In this document: piece by piece, positions 45,539-53,432 of the stretch
Position numbering within the stretch: the first letter of the stretch is position 1
How the letters are laid out: the number at the start of each line of letters is the position of its first letter
Source: Hymenobacter caeli
GTDB taxonomy: Bacteria; Bacteroidota; Bacteroidia; Cytophagales; Hymenobacteraceae
Assembly: GCF_013294115.1 (NCBI RefSeq)
Contig: NZ_JABSNP010000001.1
Coordinates: 124,001-188,000 of the forward strand
Direction: 5' to 3'
DNA length: 64,000 bases
Notes under the pieces: generated by a model
Databases searched by the model: none
Told to the model about the DNA's origin: nothing
The model's input: the letters and a program-made list of their open reading frames with translations, nothing else
Translations under genes and position numbers: made by a program

Positions 45539-46690
45539 TTTGGCCACCGCCGCGCCCGGGGCACTGATCTTAATTTTGCCACCGTCGCGCAGCTTCTGCA
45601 CGCCCTCGGTCACGATTTTATCGCCCGCCTTGATGCCGTTGAGCACCACCACCTGGTCTGCGAGGCGGGGGCCCAGCTGCACCTTGCGCTGGCTGGCGCT
45701 GTCGCCGGCGGCCACGTACACGAAGTTTTCGCCCATCTGCTCCACCACGGCTTGGTTGGGAATCACCAGGTGGTTGCCCGATTGGGTGTTGAGCACTTTA
45801 ACCACACCGCTCAGGCCGTCCTTCAGCTCGCGCCGGGGGTTAGCAAACTGCAACCGCACGGTGATGGTGCCGGTCTGGGCGTCCACGCCCCGGGCAATGG
45901 CCCGGATTTTCCCGGGTTGGCCGTAAGGCTGGCCGCCGGGCAGCACGAAGCGCAGGGTGGAGTCGCCCGCGCCGCCGGCCCGGTTTTGCAGGGCCGTGAA
46001 GCGGGGGATGTCGGTTTCCGTCACCACGAAGTCCACCCCGATGGGGTTCTCGCTCGAAATCGTGTTCAGCACCGTGGTGCCGGCGCTCACCTGGGTGCCC
46101 AGGCGCACCTGCGAGATGCCGATGCGCCCCGCGAACGGGGCCCGGATGGTGGCAAAGCCCAGGTTGGTGCGGGCGATGGCCACGGCGGCCTGGGCGGCGG
46201 CCACCTGGCTGCCGGCCGTGGCGGCGGTGGTCACGGCGGTTTCGGCCACCTGGCGGGCAATGGCGTCCTGCTGGAGCAGCCGCTGGTAGCGGGTCTGGTT
46301 GATGTTGGCGTTCTGGGCCGAGGCCCGGGCGCTGGCCAGGCCGGCCAGCGCCTGCTGGTAGGCGGCCTGGAACTGGCTCTTGTCGATTTGGTACAGGACC
46401 TTGCCCTTCGGCACCAGCTCGCCCTCCTTAAAGGAGAGGGCCGTGATAAAGCCCGTCACCTGCGAGCGCACCTCCACGCTTTGCAGGGCCACCGCCGTGG
46501 CGGGGTACGTGTCGTAATACACGGCGTCGGTGGTGCGGGCGGCCACCACGCTCACGGGAACGGGCGGCGGGGCGGCGTTCTTCTTCTGGTCGGCGTCTTT
46601 TTTGCCGCACGCGGCCCCGGCCACGAGGCCCAGGGCGGCGCACAGGGCCAGGTATTTGCTAGTCATGGGGCGGAAGCGAAACGGAAACAT
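45536..46690 (-). CDS. RND efflux periplasmic adaptor (membrane fusion protein)
   Basis: A 384-residue adaptor. With the start at 46688-46690 the ATG overlaps the TAA stop of the tolC-like gene (TAATG), which suggests translational coupling; an ATG 8 codons later is the alternative. A lipoprotein-type signal ends near Cys28 (VAGAACGKK). The barrel-sandwich (VEVRSQVTGFITALSFKEGE), an alpha-hairpin (about 95-165) and the beta-barrel (FATIRAPFAGRIGISQVRLG) follow in the order of AcrA/MexA. It links the inner-membrane pump to the outer channel. Substrate spectrum unknown. Confidence 0.93.
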   Translation of the reverse strand: MFPFRFRPMTSKYLALCAALGLVAGAACGKKDADQKKNAAPPPVPVSVVAARTTDAVYYDTYPATAVALQSVEVRSQVTGFITALSFKEGELVPKGKVLYQIDKSQFQAAYQQALAGLASARASAQNANINQTRYQRLLQQDAIARQVAETAVTTAATAGSQVAAAQAAVAIARTNLGFATIRAPFAGRIGISQVRLGTQVSAGTTVLNTISSENPIGVDFVVTETDIPRFTALQNRAGGAGDSTLRFVLPGGQPYGQPGKIRAIARGVDAQTGTITVRLQFANPRRELKDGLSGVVKVLNTQSGNHLVIPNQAVVEQMGENFVYVAAGDSASQRKVQLGPRLADQVVVLNGIKAGDKIVTEGVQKLRDGGKIKISAPGAAVAK

Positions 46691-48111
46691 TAATAATTGA
46701 CGGGCAGCGTGCCCTGGGTGCGCAGCAGCTCCACCTTGTAGCCCAGCACCTGAAACAGGGCGCTGTAGTAGGTGAGCTGCGAGGTGCGCAGGGTGGTTTG
46801 GGCAATGAGCAGGTCGAGGTAGGCCTTCACGCCCTCGTGGTACTGCAAATCGACGACGTGGTACACTTCCTTCGACAGCTCCAGGTTGCGCTTGCCGATG
46901 ACGTAATCGGCGTAGTAGCCCTTGTAGTTGGCCAGGGCCGTGGCGTACTCGGTCGTAATCTGGTTGCGGGTGCTGAGCAAATCCTGGTCGATGCGCTCGT
47001 CCTGGATGCGGGCCCGCTTCAGGTTCTGGGTGCGGCGGAAGCCCGTGAAAATGGGCAGCGCCGCCTGCAGCCCGGCGTAGGAGTTGGGAAACCGCTGGCT
47101 GAACTGGTCGCTGAAGCTGTTGCTCTGGTACACCGAGTTGTAGTTGCCAAAGGCCGCGAGCGAGGGCAGGAAGCCCAGCCGGTAATAGTCGATGGTGAGG
47201 TGCTGCAACGACTTCTGCGTGAGCACCTGCTGGTACTCGATGCGGTTGCCGGGGTCGAGGTGTTCGAGGGTGTCCACCACGGCGTCCTGCTCCAGGCGCA
47301 GCGTGTCGTACTGCAGCTTGATGGGCCGGCTGGCCGGCACGCCCATGAGCTGCTGCAAGTAGGCCGTTTTGGCGTTCACGGCTTCCAGGGCCTGCTTGCG
47401 GCCGGCCACGGAGTTGTTGAGCGAAATCTCGGCCTGGAGGTAGTCCGTTTTGTCGGCCGCGCCGGCGTCGTAGCGGGCGCGGGCGTCCTTCAGGTTGCGT
47501 TGCAGCCGCGTGATGTCTTCCTGGTACACGTCGAGCTGGCGCTGCGAGAGCAACACGTCATAAAACGCCTTGCTCACGTCCGACACCGTGCCGATGCGGG
47601 TGTAGGCCGTGTTCTGGCCGGCGGCCAGGCGCGTGTAGCGGGCCCCGCGGGCGGCCAGGTTCACGTCGTTGTTATAAAGCACCTGGGTGCCCGAGAGGCC
47701 CACCGTCGTCACGTTGCTCAGGCCCAGCTGGCGCGGGGTGAGGATGCCGGTGGTAGCGTCGGGGAAAAACGTATACGGCAACCCGAAGTAGTGCTGGGCG
47801 TTGGCGGTGAGCCCGATTTGCGGCAGCCACGCCGCCCGCGCAATGCGGATGTCGGCTTCGTTGCTGGCCTCGTCGAGGCGGGCCTGGCGCACCAGCGGCT
47901 GGTTCACCAAGGCGTAGCCCAGGCACTGGTCGAGGGTGAGGGGCCCGGCGGGCAGGGCCGGTTGGGCGGTGCCCGGCTGGGTGGGCGGGGGGGCGGTTTG
48001 GGCCGGGGCAGAGGCCCGGTCCTGGGCCCCCGCCAGGGCCGGCCCCAGGCAGCACGCCAGCAAGGCCAACCGCCGGCCCCAGCCCCGCGCCACGTAGTAG
48101 GTAGATGTCAT
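46690..48111 (-). CDS. TolC-family outer membrane efflux channel
   Basis: A 473-residue protein from ATG 48109-48111, giving a signal peptide (RRLALLACCLGPALAGAQ, ending near residue 31). The upstream in-frame stretch is non-coding leader. Two related halves of long helices and short strands are visible, each with the TolC/OEP pattern; examples are LDQCLGYALVNQPLVRQA and YALALANYKGYYADYVIG-like segments. It forms the trimeric outer-membrane exit duct of the pump. It is the first gene of the operon; its stop overlaps the adaptor's start by one base. The spacer upstream holds a palindrome at 48207-48242. Confidence 0.9.
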   Translation of the reverse strand: MTSTYYVARGWGRRLALLACCLGPALAGAQDRASAPAQTAPPPTQPGTAQPALPAGPLTLDQCLGYALVNQPLVRQARLDEASNEADIRIARAAWLPQIGLTANAQHYFGLPYTFFPDATTGILTPRQLGLSNVTTVGLSGTQVLYNNDVNLAARGARYTRLAAGQNTAYTRIGTVSDVSKAFYDVLLSQRQLDVYQEDITRLQRNLKDARARYDAGAADKTDYLQAEISLNNSVAGRKQALEAVNAKTAYLQQLMGVPASRPIKLQYDTLRLEQDAVVDTLEHLDPGNRIEYQQVLTQKSLQHLTIDYYRLGFLPSLAAFGNYNSVYQSNSFSDQFSQRFPNSYAGLQAALPIFTGFRRTQNLKRARIQDERIDQDLLSTRNQITTEYATALANYKGYYADYVIGKRNLELSKEVYHVVDLQYHEGVKAYLDLLIAQTTLRTSQLTYYSALFQVLGYKVELLRTQGTLPVNY

Positions 48112-48206
48112 AAGTGATTGTAACCGGCATGGTCCGGTAAATGTTTGCCCGGCCGCCGTGGGCCGCCGGGCCGCCTCGTGCAAACGAATAAAACGGCGGG
48201 AGGTTA

Positions 48207-48242
48207 ACCGGGAAGCCCCGCTTCAAAGCGGAGCTTCCCGGT
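48207..48242. repeat. 36-base near-perfect palindrome upstream of tolC-like gene
   Basis: ACCGGGAAGC..GCTTCCCGGT with CCGCTT/AAGCGG inside gives 17-bp arms with one mismatch and a 2-base centre. It lies 95 bp before the efflux operon and 84 bp after the ABC ATPase stop. No T-run follows on the minus strand, so an operator or REP-like element fits as well as a terminator. Confidence 0.6.
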
Positions 48243-48325
48243 AGCAAGACCGTCGTTAGACCCCGCGTCAGTTGTTTTCCCGGCCCAAACGCGGCTGTGC
48301 CCGGCCCGGGCCCGCTGGCTGAAAT

Positions 48326-49300
48326 TTAAGGCAGCGCCCAGCCGGCCCCGGCGGCCAGCGCCACGCCCACGATGTCGCCGGGCGCAAAAGCAGCGGCCGC
48401 GGCCCGGGCCCGGACGGTGCTCTGCGGCAGGGCGATTTCCAGCTCGTAGTAGCCGCCCAAAAACCGCACGGCCCGCACGGTGCCCGCCAGCCCGCCGCCG
48501 GCGGGCCCCACCGCGAACTCCTCGGGCCGCACCAGCAGCGCCGGCCCCGCGCCGGCGGTGGCCCCCAGGGCCCGGCGGTCGGCCCCGCGCACCAGGCTGT
48601 AATCGCCGAAGAGCCCGGCCGTGTACTCGTCCACCGGTTGGCGGTAGATGCGCTCCGGGGGCCCCTGCTGCACCAGCCGCCCGCCGCGCAGCACCAGGAT
48701 TTCGTCGGCCCAGGGCAGCGTGTCCGTCGCGTCGTGCGACACCAGCAGGCAGGTGATGCCCAGCCGGGCCCCGATGTCCTCCACCACGGCTTGCAGCACC
48801 CGCTTGTGCCCGCGGTCCAGGTTCGAGTACGGCTCATCGAGCAGCAGCAGCCGGGGCCCTCCCAGCAGCAGCCGCGCCAGGGCCACCCGCTGCTGCTCGC
48901 CGCCCGAGAGCTGGTCGGTGCGGCGGGCCCCCAGGTGGTCGATGCGGCACAGCGCGTACACGGCCTGGGCCTCGGCGGCGGGCCGCTGGTGGGCGTAGCG
49001 CAGCACCTGCTCCACGCGCAGGTGCTGCGGCAGCTCCGAGCGCTGCGAGAGGTAGGCCACGCCCGGGTGGCCGGCCACCAGTACTTCGGCGGGGCCCCGC
49101 ACGCGGGTGCCGGCCACGCGCACCTCGCCGGCGCTGGGCTGCACCAGGCCCGCGATGATTTGCAGCACGGTGCTTTTGCCGGCCCCGCTCTCGCCGGCCA
49201 GCGCCACCTTCTGCCCCTGGCCCTGGGCGAAGCTGAGGGGGTGCAGCACGGTGGTGCCGTGCTCCGCCAGGCCGATGCCAGTTACGGTCAGCAAGCTCAT
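48326..49300 (-). CDS. ABC transporter ATPase with C-terminal TOBE-like domain (orphan)
   Basis: A 324-residue ATPase. Walker A is GESGAGKST, the signature LSGGEQQR, Walker B LLLLDEPYSNLD, and the switch His lies in LLVSHDATDT. The C-terminal 90 residues (ALLVRPEEFAVGPAGGG onward) form a TOBE-like regulatory domain as in CysA/PotA/ModC importers. Import of molybdate, sulfate, polyamine or iron would be the family's usual role. No permease or binding protein is near, so its partners are elsewhere or it has another job. Its start overlaps the stop of the 2H phosphoesterase gene by 4 bp (ATGA), tying it to that gene. Confidence 0.88.
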   Translation of the reverse strand: MSLLTVTGIGLAEHGTTVLHPLSFAQGQGQKVALAGESGAGKSTVLQIIAGLVQPSAGEVRVAGTRVRGPAEVLVAGHPGVAYLSQRSELPQHLRVEQVLRYAHQRPAAEAQAVYALCRIDHLGARRTDQLSGGEQQRVALARLLLGGPRLLLLDEPYSNLDRGHKRVLQAVVEDIGARLGITCLLVSHDATDTLPWADEILVLRGGRLVQQGPPERIYRQPVDEYTAGLFGDYSLVRGADRRALGATAGAGPALLVRPEEFAVGPAGGGLAGTVRAVRFLGGYYELEIALPQSTVRARAAAAAFAPGDIVGVALAAGAGWALP

Positions 49301-50025
49301 GCGCGGGGGGCTGAGCCCAAGGAATAGGTTGCCAGCCGCACCGTGTTGGCCGTTCGTTGGTACCAGTCGTTGGCCACCAGCTCCACCCGGTCGACTTCAA
49401 ACGTGCCGATGGGCCACGCCCGGTACTTTTCAATGGCGGCGAGTACGCGGGCAGCATCCAAAAGCGGTTTCCTGAATCGGATAACGGTGGCGTGGGCCGT
49501 CTGGATGCTGTAGCGCTGGTCGATGGACTGCTGCAAGCCGGCGCTTCGGAAGGCTTCCCGAACATCCTGGCGGAGTGTTTCCAGGCCGTCGCCCCACGGA
49601 AAACCCTGCACGATGACGCTGCCGGCAGAGGCGGTGAGCCCCGCGAATTTTACGCGGAACGGCCGGGCATTCCGGGTGATGGTGCCCACCAAGTCCACGT
49701 ATTTTATGGGGTCAATCATGGCCAGCTGAAAGCCGTCGTAGCAGGAGATAATGGACATGACGGTGAGGTGCGTATCGGCCGCGGGGTAGTAGTACTGGTC
49801 CGGCTCGATGCGCCGGAAGTCCGCCAGGAGGCCCTCGATGGCGCTGGTGACGCGGGCTGGCGGGCGGGCCAGCAGCGTGAGGCCGTACCGGGTGTCGTGC
49901 GGCGAATCGATTAGATTGTCGATTTCGGCCTCGCCGCGTGCTATCGCGGCAATGGCGGCGGTGCGCATGGCGTCGTAGTGGGCGGGTAGGTCCATGCGGG
50001 CAAATGAAGTAGCGGCAACTTCCAT
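49297..50025 (-). CDS. 2H phosphoesterase / 2'-5' RNA ligase-like protein
   Basis: A 242-residue protein from ATG 50023-50025. It has the two HxT motifs of the 2H superfamily: HLTVMS in the N-terminal half and HATVIR in the C-terminal half, spaced about 105 residues apart. These histidines hydrolyse 2',3'-cyclic phosphates or related bonds. Function may be RNA end processing or signalling-nucleotide turnover; this cannot be decided here. It begins 8 bp after the PIN toxin gene and its stop overlaps the ABC ATPase start, so an operon of unrelated-looking functions is implied. Confidence 0.75.
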   Translation of the reverse strand: MEVAATSFARMDLPAHYDAMRTAAIAAIARGEAEIDNLIDSPHDTRYGLTLLARPPARVTSAIEGLLADFRRIEPDQYYYPAADTHLTVMSIISCYDGFQLAMIDPIKYVDLVGTITRNARPFRVKFAGLTASAGSVIVQGFPWGDGLETLRQDVREAFRSAGLQQSIDQRYSIQTAHATVIRFRKPLLDAARVLAAIEKYRAWPIGTFEVDRVELVANDWYQRTANTVRLATYSLGSAPRA

Positions 50026-50033
50026 AGCAGAAA

Positions 50034-50438
50034 CTACAGCAGGTTCAAAAAATCTTTGGCCCGGATGGTGTGCACGGTCGGAAACGGCACGTGCCGCAAC
50101 TTGTCGAAAGGCCGGTCGTTCGTGACCAGGTAATCGGCCCCGCAGGCAATGGTGCAATCCACGAATTTGTCGTCGTCGGCATCCACCTCGGCCAGCAGGT
50201 GCCATTGGTAGTAAACGGTCAGCTCCCGCACGCTGGGCAGGTTCAGCAGCTCCCGCAGCTGAATGTCGGTGCGGGCCAGGCCCAGGCGGCGGCCAATCTG
50301 CTCTTCGTACTCGGCCAGCGTTTCAGTGGTGGCGAACAGCGTCAGCCGGCCGTCCACCACGGCCCGGTACAGGGCATGAAACGGCGAGTGGCTCGGCAGG
50401 GCCACGAGCAGCACGTTGGCGTCAAATACCACGCGCAT
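50034..50438 (-). CDS. PIN-domain toxin of a toxin-antitoxin module
   Basis: A 134-residue PIN nuclease beginning MRVVFDANVLLVAL, with Asp6 as first metal ligand. TTETLAEYEEQIGRR supplies the conserved Glu, DADDDKFVDCTIACGADYLV the central acidic cluster, and VTNDRPFD the last Asp. It matches the 'putative toxin component, PIN family' group, which cleaves RNA. The gene begins 6 bp after the stop of a small antitoxin gene that is frameshifted in this sequence. If the antitoxin is truly broken, either the toxin is inactive or not expressed, or another antitoxin covers for it. Confidence 0.9.
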   Translation of the reverse strand: MRVVFDANVLLVALPSHSPFHALYRAVVDGRLTLFATTETLAEYEEQIGRRLGLARTDIQLRELLNLPSVRELTVYYQWHLLAEVDADDDKFVDCTIACGADYLVTNDRPFDKLRHVPFPTVHTIRAKDFLNLL

Positions 50439-50444
50439 CCCCGG

Positions 50445-50652
50445 CTATTGCGCTTCCTCGTTCAGCCAGTCGCGCATGGTCTGCGCGGTCCAGCCCTGCT
50501 GCTCCCAGGCCTGGTCGGCCAGGCCCGTCAGCCGCTGGGCGAAATACTGCCCGATGAGCGTGCGAATGTTTTGCAAGTCCGCGTCGCACCTGCTGCGCGA
50601 ACAATTTCAGCAGCTCCTGCTGCAGGTTGGTCAGCCGGTCGGTGGGAGCCAT
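50445..50652 (-). pseudogene. Antitoxin of the PIN module, frameshifted
   Basis: The frame from ATG 50650-50652 gives DRLTNLQQELLKLFAQQV and then garbage. The continuation (DADLQNIRTLIGQYFAQRL, then LADQAWEQQGWTAQTMRDWL) is intact in another frame to a TAG at 50445-50447. Restoring two bases, or removing one, near 50592-50600 rejoins a normal protein of about 68 residues. The pattern LTNLQ.ELLKLF plus a C-terminal ADxxWEQxGW is that of an antitoxin family I know next to PIN toxins. Assembly indel is the main alternative to real inactivation. Confidence 0.78.
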
Positions 50653-50864
50653 CGGTTTTTAGCGCCAGCGGGGCGCGTGGTTGGGACTGCAATGTTAGGA
50701 AATCGGCCGCAAGGAAGGCCGGGCGCGGCGGCGGCAGCGCGGGCACCGGCACCAGCGGGCCGTTGCCCGGCGCAATTATCGGCAATTATTTCGGCCCCGT
50801 AACGGCTTGCCCGGGGTTTGAATTTACCTTGGGGCCCGGAACCAACCCAATTGCTTCTTGCCAT

Positions 50865-52448
50865 ATGAATAAACTGCTCCTCCTGCCGCTGGCCGGCACC
50901 CTGGCCCTGGCCGCGCCCGCCCGGGCCCAGGCCCCTGAAAAAACCGATGCCGCCGCCCTGGCCAAAATCAAGGACGAAGGCCTGAACCGCTCCCAGGTGA
51001 TGGAAACGGCCTTTTACCTCACCGACGTGTGCGGCCCGCGCCTGGCCGGCTCCGAGGGCCTGGCCCGCGCCAACGCGTACACCAAAAAGCAGCTCACCCA
51101 GTTCGGCCTGGTGAACGCCAACATCGAGCCCTGGGGCGACTTCGGCCGCGGCTGGGACATCGATAAGAGCTACGTGGCCCTCACCAAGCCTTACTACCAC
51201 GCCATGATTGGCGTGCCCAAGGCCTGGACGCCCGGCACGCCCGGGGCCCTGCGCAAAGCGGTGGTGTACGTGAACGCCAAGGAGGAGGCCGACCTGGCCA
51301 AGTACCAGGGCCAGCTGCGCGACAAAATCGTGCTGCTGCCCGTGGCCGCCCCGCTCCAGCCCAACTTCGAGCCCGACGCCAAGCGCCTCAGCGCCGACGA
51401 GCTGCAAAAGCTGGCCGACGCTACCGCCGGGGGCCTGCCCACCGCCGCCAACCGCCCCGCCGACGTGCCCGACGCCGCCCGCCTGGCCGCCCGCAAGGCC
51501 CAGCTGGCCCTGCGCGCCAAGCTCAACGACCTGCTGATTACCGAGGGGGCCGCCGCCGTGCTCAGCGCCGGCCGGGGCACCGACGGCACGGTGTTCACCA
51601 CCAACGGGGCCCCCTACGCCGCCGACGCCAAGCCGGTGCTGCCCGAGCTGGAAATGTCGGGCGAGGACCAGCTCCGCCTCATCCGCCTCGTGGAAGCCGG
51701 CATTCCAGTGGAGGTGGAGATGGAAACCCGGACCCACTTCCAAACCCAGGATTTGAAAGGGTACAACGTGGTGGCCGAAATCCCCGGCACGGATAAAAAG
51801 CTCAAGAGCGAAGTGGTGATGCTCGGCGGCCACCTCGACTCGTGGCACGCCGCCACCGGGGCCACCGACAACGCGGCGGGCTGCGCCGTGATGATGGAGG
51901 CCGTGCGCATCCTCAAAGCCACCGGCCTTAAGCCGCGCCGCACCATCCGCATCGCCCTGTGGGGCGAGGAGGAAGAAGGCCTGTACGGCTCGCGCAACTA
52001 CGTGAAAAACCACTTCGCCGACCCCGCCACCATGCAGCTCAAGCCCGACCACGAGAAGCTGGCCGCCTACTTCAACCTCGACAACGGGGCCGGTAAAATT
52101 CGCGGCATCTACGCCCAGGGCAACGAGGCCGTGAAGCCGATTTTCACCGCCTGGCTCGCGCCCTTCGCCGAGCTGGGGGCCACCACCGTGACGCTGCGCA
52201 ACACCGGCAGCACCGACCACGTGGCCTTCGACGCCGTGGGCCTGCCCGGCTTCCAGTTCATCCAGGACGGCCTCGACTACTTCGCCCGCACCCACCATTC
52301 CAACCAGGACACCTACGACCGCCTCGTGGCCGACGACCTCAAGCAGGCCTCGGTCATCGTGGCCAGCTTCGTGTACGACGCCGCCATGCGCGACCAGAAG
52401 CTGCCCCGCAAGCCCCTGCCGGCCCCCACGCCGCCCCGCGTGCCGTAA
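50865..52448 (+). CDS. M28-family zinc aminopeptidase, secreted
   Basis: A 527-residue protein from ATG 50865 with a signal peptide (LLLPLAGTLALAAPARAQ, to about residue 22). A protease-associated-type domain (about 130-300) precedes the M28 core. Metal ligands follow the family order: His323 and Asp325 in GGHLDSWH, bridging Asp335 in GATDNAAG, catalytic Glu368-369 in GEEEEG, Asp406 in NLDNGAG, and a His in RTHHSNQD. It should release N-terminal residues from peptides in the periplasm or outside. A TACCTTGG-like promoter element lies about 35 bp upstream; the spacer is otherwise unremarkable. Confidence 0.9.
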   Translation: MNKLLLLPLAGTLALAAPARAQAPEKTDAAALAKIKDEGLNRSQVMETAFYLTDVCGPRLAGSEGLARANAYTKKQLTQFGLVNANIEPWGDFGRGWDIDKSYVALTKPYYHAMIGVPKAWTPGTPGALRKAVVYVNAKEEADLAKYQGQLRDKIVLLPVAAPLQPNFEPDAKRLSADELQKLADATAGGLPTAANRPADVPDAARLAARKAQLALRAKLNDLLITEGAAAVLSAGRGTDGTVFTTNGAPYAADAKPVLPELEMSGEDQLRLIRLVEAGIPVEVEMETRTHFQTQDLKGYNVVAEIPGTDKKLKSEVVMLGGHLDSWHAATGATDNAAGCAVMMEAVRILKATGLKPRRTIRIALWGEEEEGLYGSRNYVKNHFADPATMQLKPDHEKLAAYFNLDNGAGKIRGIYAQGNEAVKPIFTAWLAPFAELGATTVTLRNTGSTDHVAFDAVGLPGFQFIQDGLDYFARTHHSNQDTYDRLVADDLKQASVIVASFVYDAAMRDQKLPRKPLPAPTPPRVP

Positions 52449-52457
52449 ATCGAGCTT

Positions 52458-52522
52458 CTTCAGCCAGTCCCTACCCGGCTGAAGATAAATTAATCTGGAG
52501 TTAAGGCCGGGTTTACCCGGCC
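52458..52522 (+). terminator. Two hairpins after the M28 peptidase gene
   Basis: CTTCAGCC/GGCTGAAG (52458-52484) is followed by GGCCGGG-TTTA-CCCGGCC (52505-52522), then CAGTAA/TTACTG at 52540-52555. The group probably ends the peptidase transcript, although no long T-run follows. Confidence 0.5.
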
Positions 52523-52576
52523 GTCGGAGGTTTGCCGCACAGTAAGTTTTTACTGCGTTGCAAACCTTCCTTTTTT

Positions 52577-53256
52577 ATGTCCAGCGAAATTAAAAACCCA
52601 GAAATAAAGTCCCGCCCGCCGCCAAAAGCGAAGGCCCCGCCAAGCCCGGCCCCGCCAAGCCCAAAAAACCCGGCCCCAAGGCCGAAAAACTCCCGGCCCG
52701 GCTGCTCCCGCTGCATTCCTTCGCGGGCACGGTGGGCGCGTTTGGGGCTAACCCCGGCGGGGTGTACGACCGCTTCACGCTGATTGCCGGGGGCACCGAA
52801 TACACCGTGAAATTCCCGCCGCACTTCGGCCGGGCCCTGCACGAGGCCGCGCAGCCGGGCCAAGCCGTGGCAGTGCTGGGCCATTTCCGCCCCACGCCCA
52901 AGGGCGGCGAGCACCTGCACCTGGCCCGCATCGGCGTGGCGGGCGGGGTGCTGCGGCCCCAGCCCGCCGGGCCCCCCGCCACCGCCCACGACGCCCACGG
53001 CACCGTGGCCGAACTGCTGCTCGACCCCAAAGGCCGGCCGCACGGCCTGCGCCTGGCCGACGAAGCGGCCACGGAGTTGCGCTTCCCGCCGCACCTGGGG
53101 CCCCAGGTGGCCGAACGGGCAAGCGTGGGCAGCGAGCTGCAAGCCAGCGGCACGCGCCGCGCCGACGGCCCCGGCGAGGTGCGGGCCCCCGGCACCCAGC
53201 CCCCTTTGCAGGTGGAAATCCTGACCGTGGGCGGCGAGTCGTTTCTGATTGGCTAG
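52577..53256 (+). pseudogene. Duplicated OB-like domain protein, frameshifted near the N-terminus
   Basis: The C-terminal frame (open from about 52606, with GTG 52732 as its first usual start) has a clear two-fold repeat. GTVGAFGANPGGVYDRFTLI..YTVKFPPHFG is echoed by GTVAELLLDPKGRPHGLRLA..ELRFPPHLG, each followed by a G-x-x-V-x-x-x-G strand. The upstream ATG 52577 (MSSEIKNPEIK) is in a different frame. A Lys/Pro/Ala-rich linker bridges the two only if one base is restored near 52603-52609. The repeat resembles small bacterial secreted proteins with a 'DG..F..PPHL' pattern whose role is unknown to me. If not frameshifted, a shorter protein starts at an internal GTG. Confidence 0.6.
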
Positions 53257-53432
53257 CCTCGTACCCGAAGTGCCCCGCTGGGGCGCTTCCTGCCAACGGG
53301 CCACGCCGCGCCCCCCGGGCCGCGGGATGGCCCGTTTTTGGCCGCTACCGGCCGCGAACCGAGCGCGGCCGTATGCACTTCTTGCCCCCGTTCTTTCCGC
53401 TACTTCCCGCTCCCTCAGCCCCTGGCCACTGC

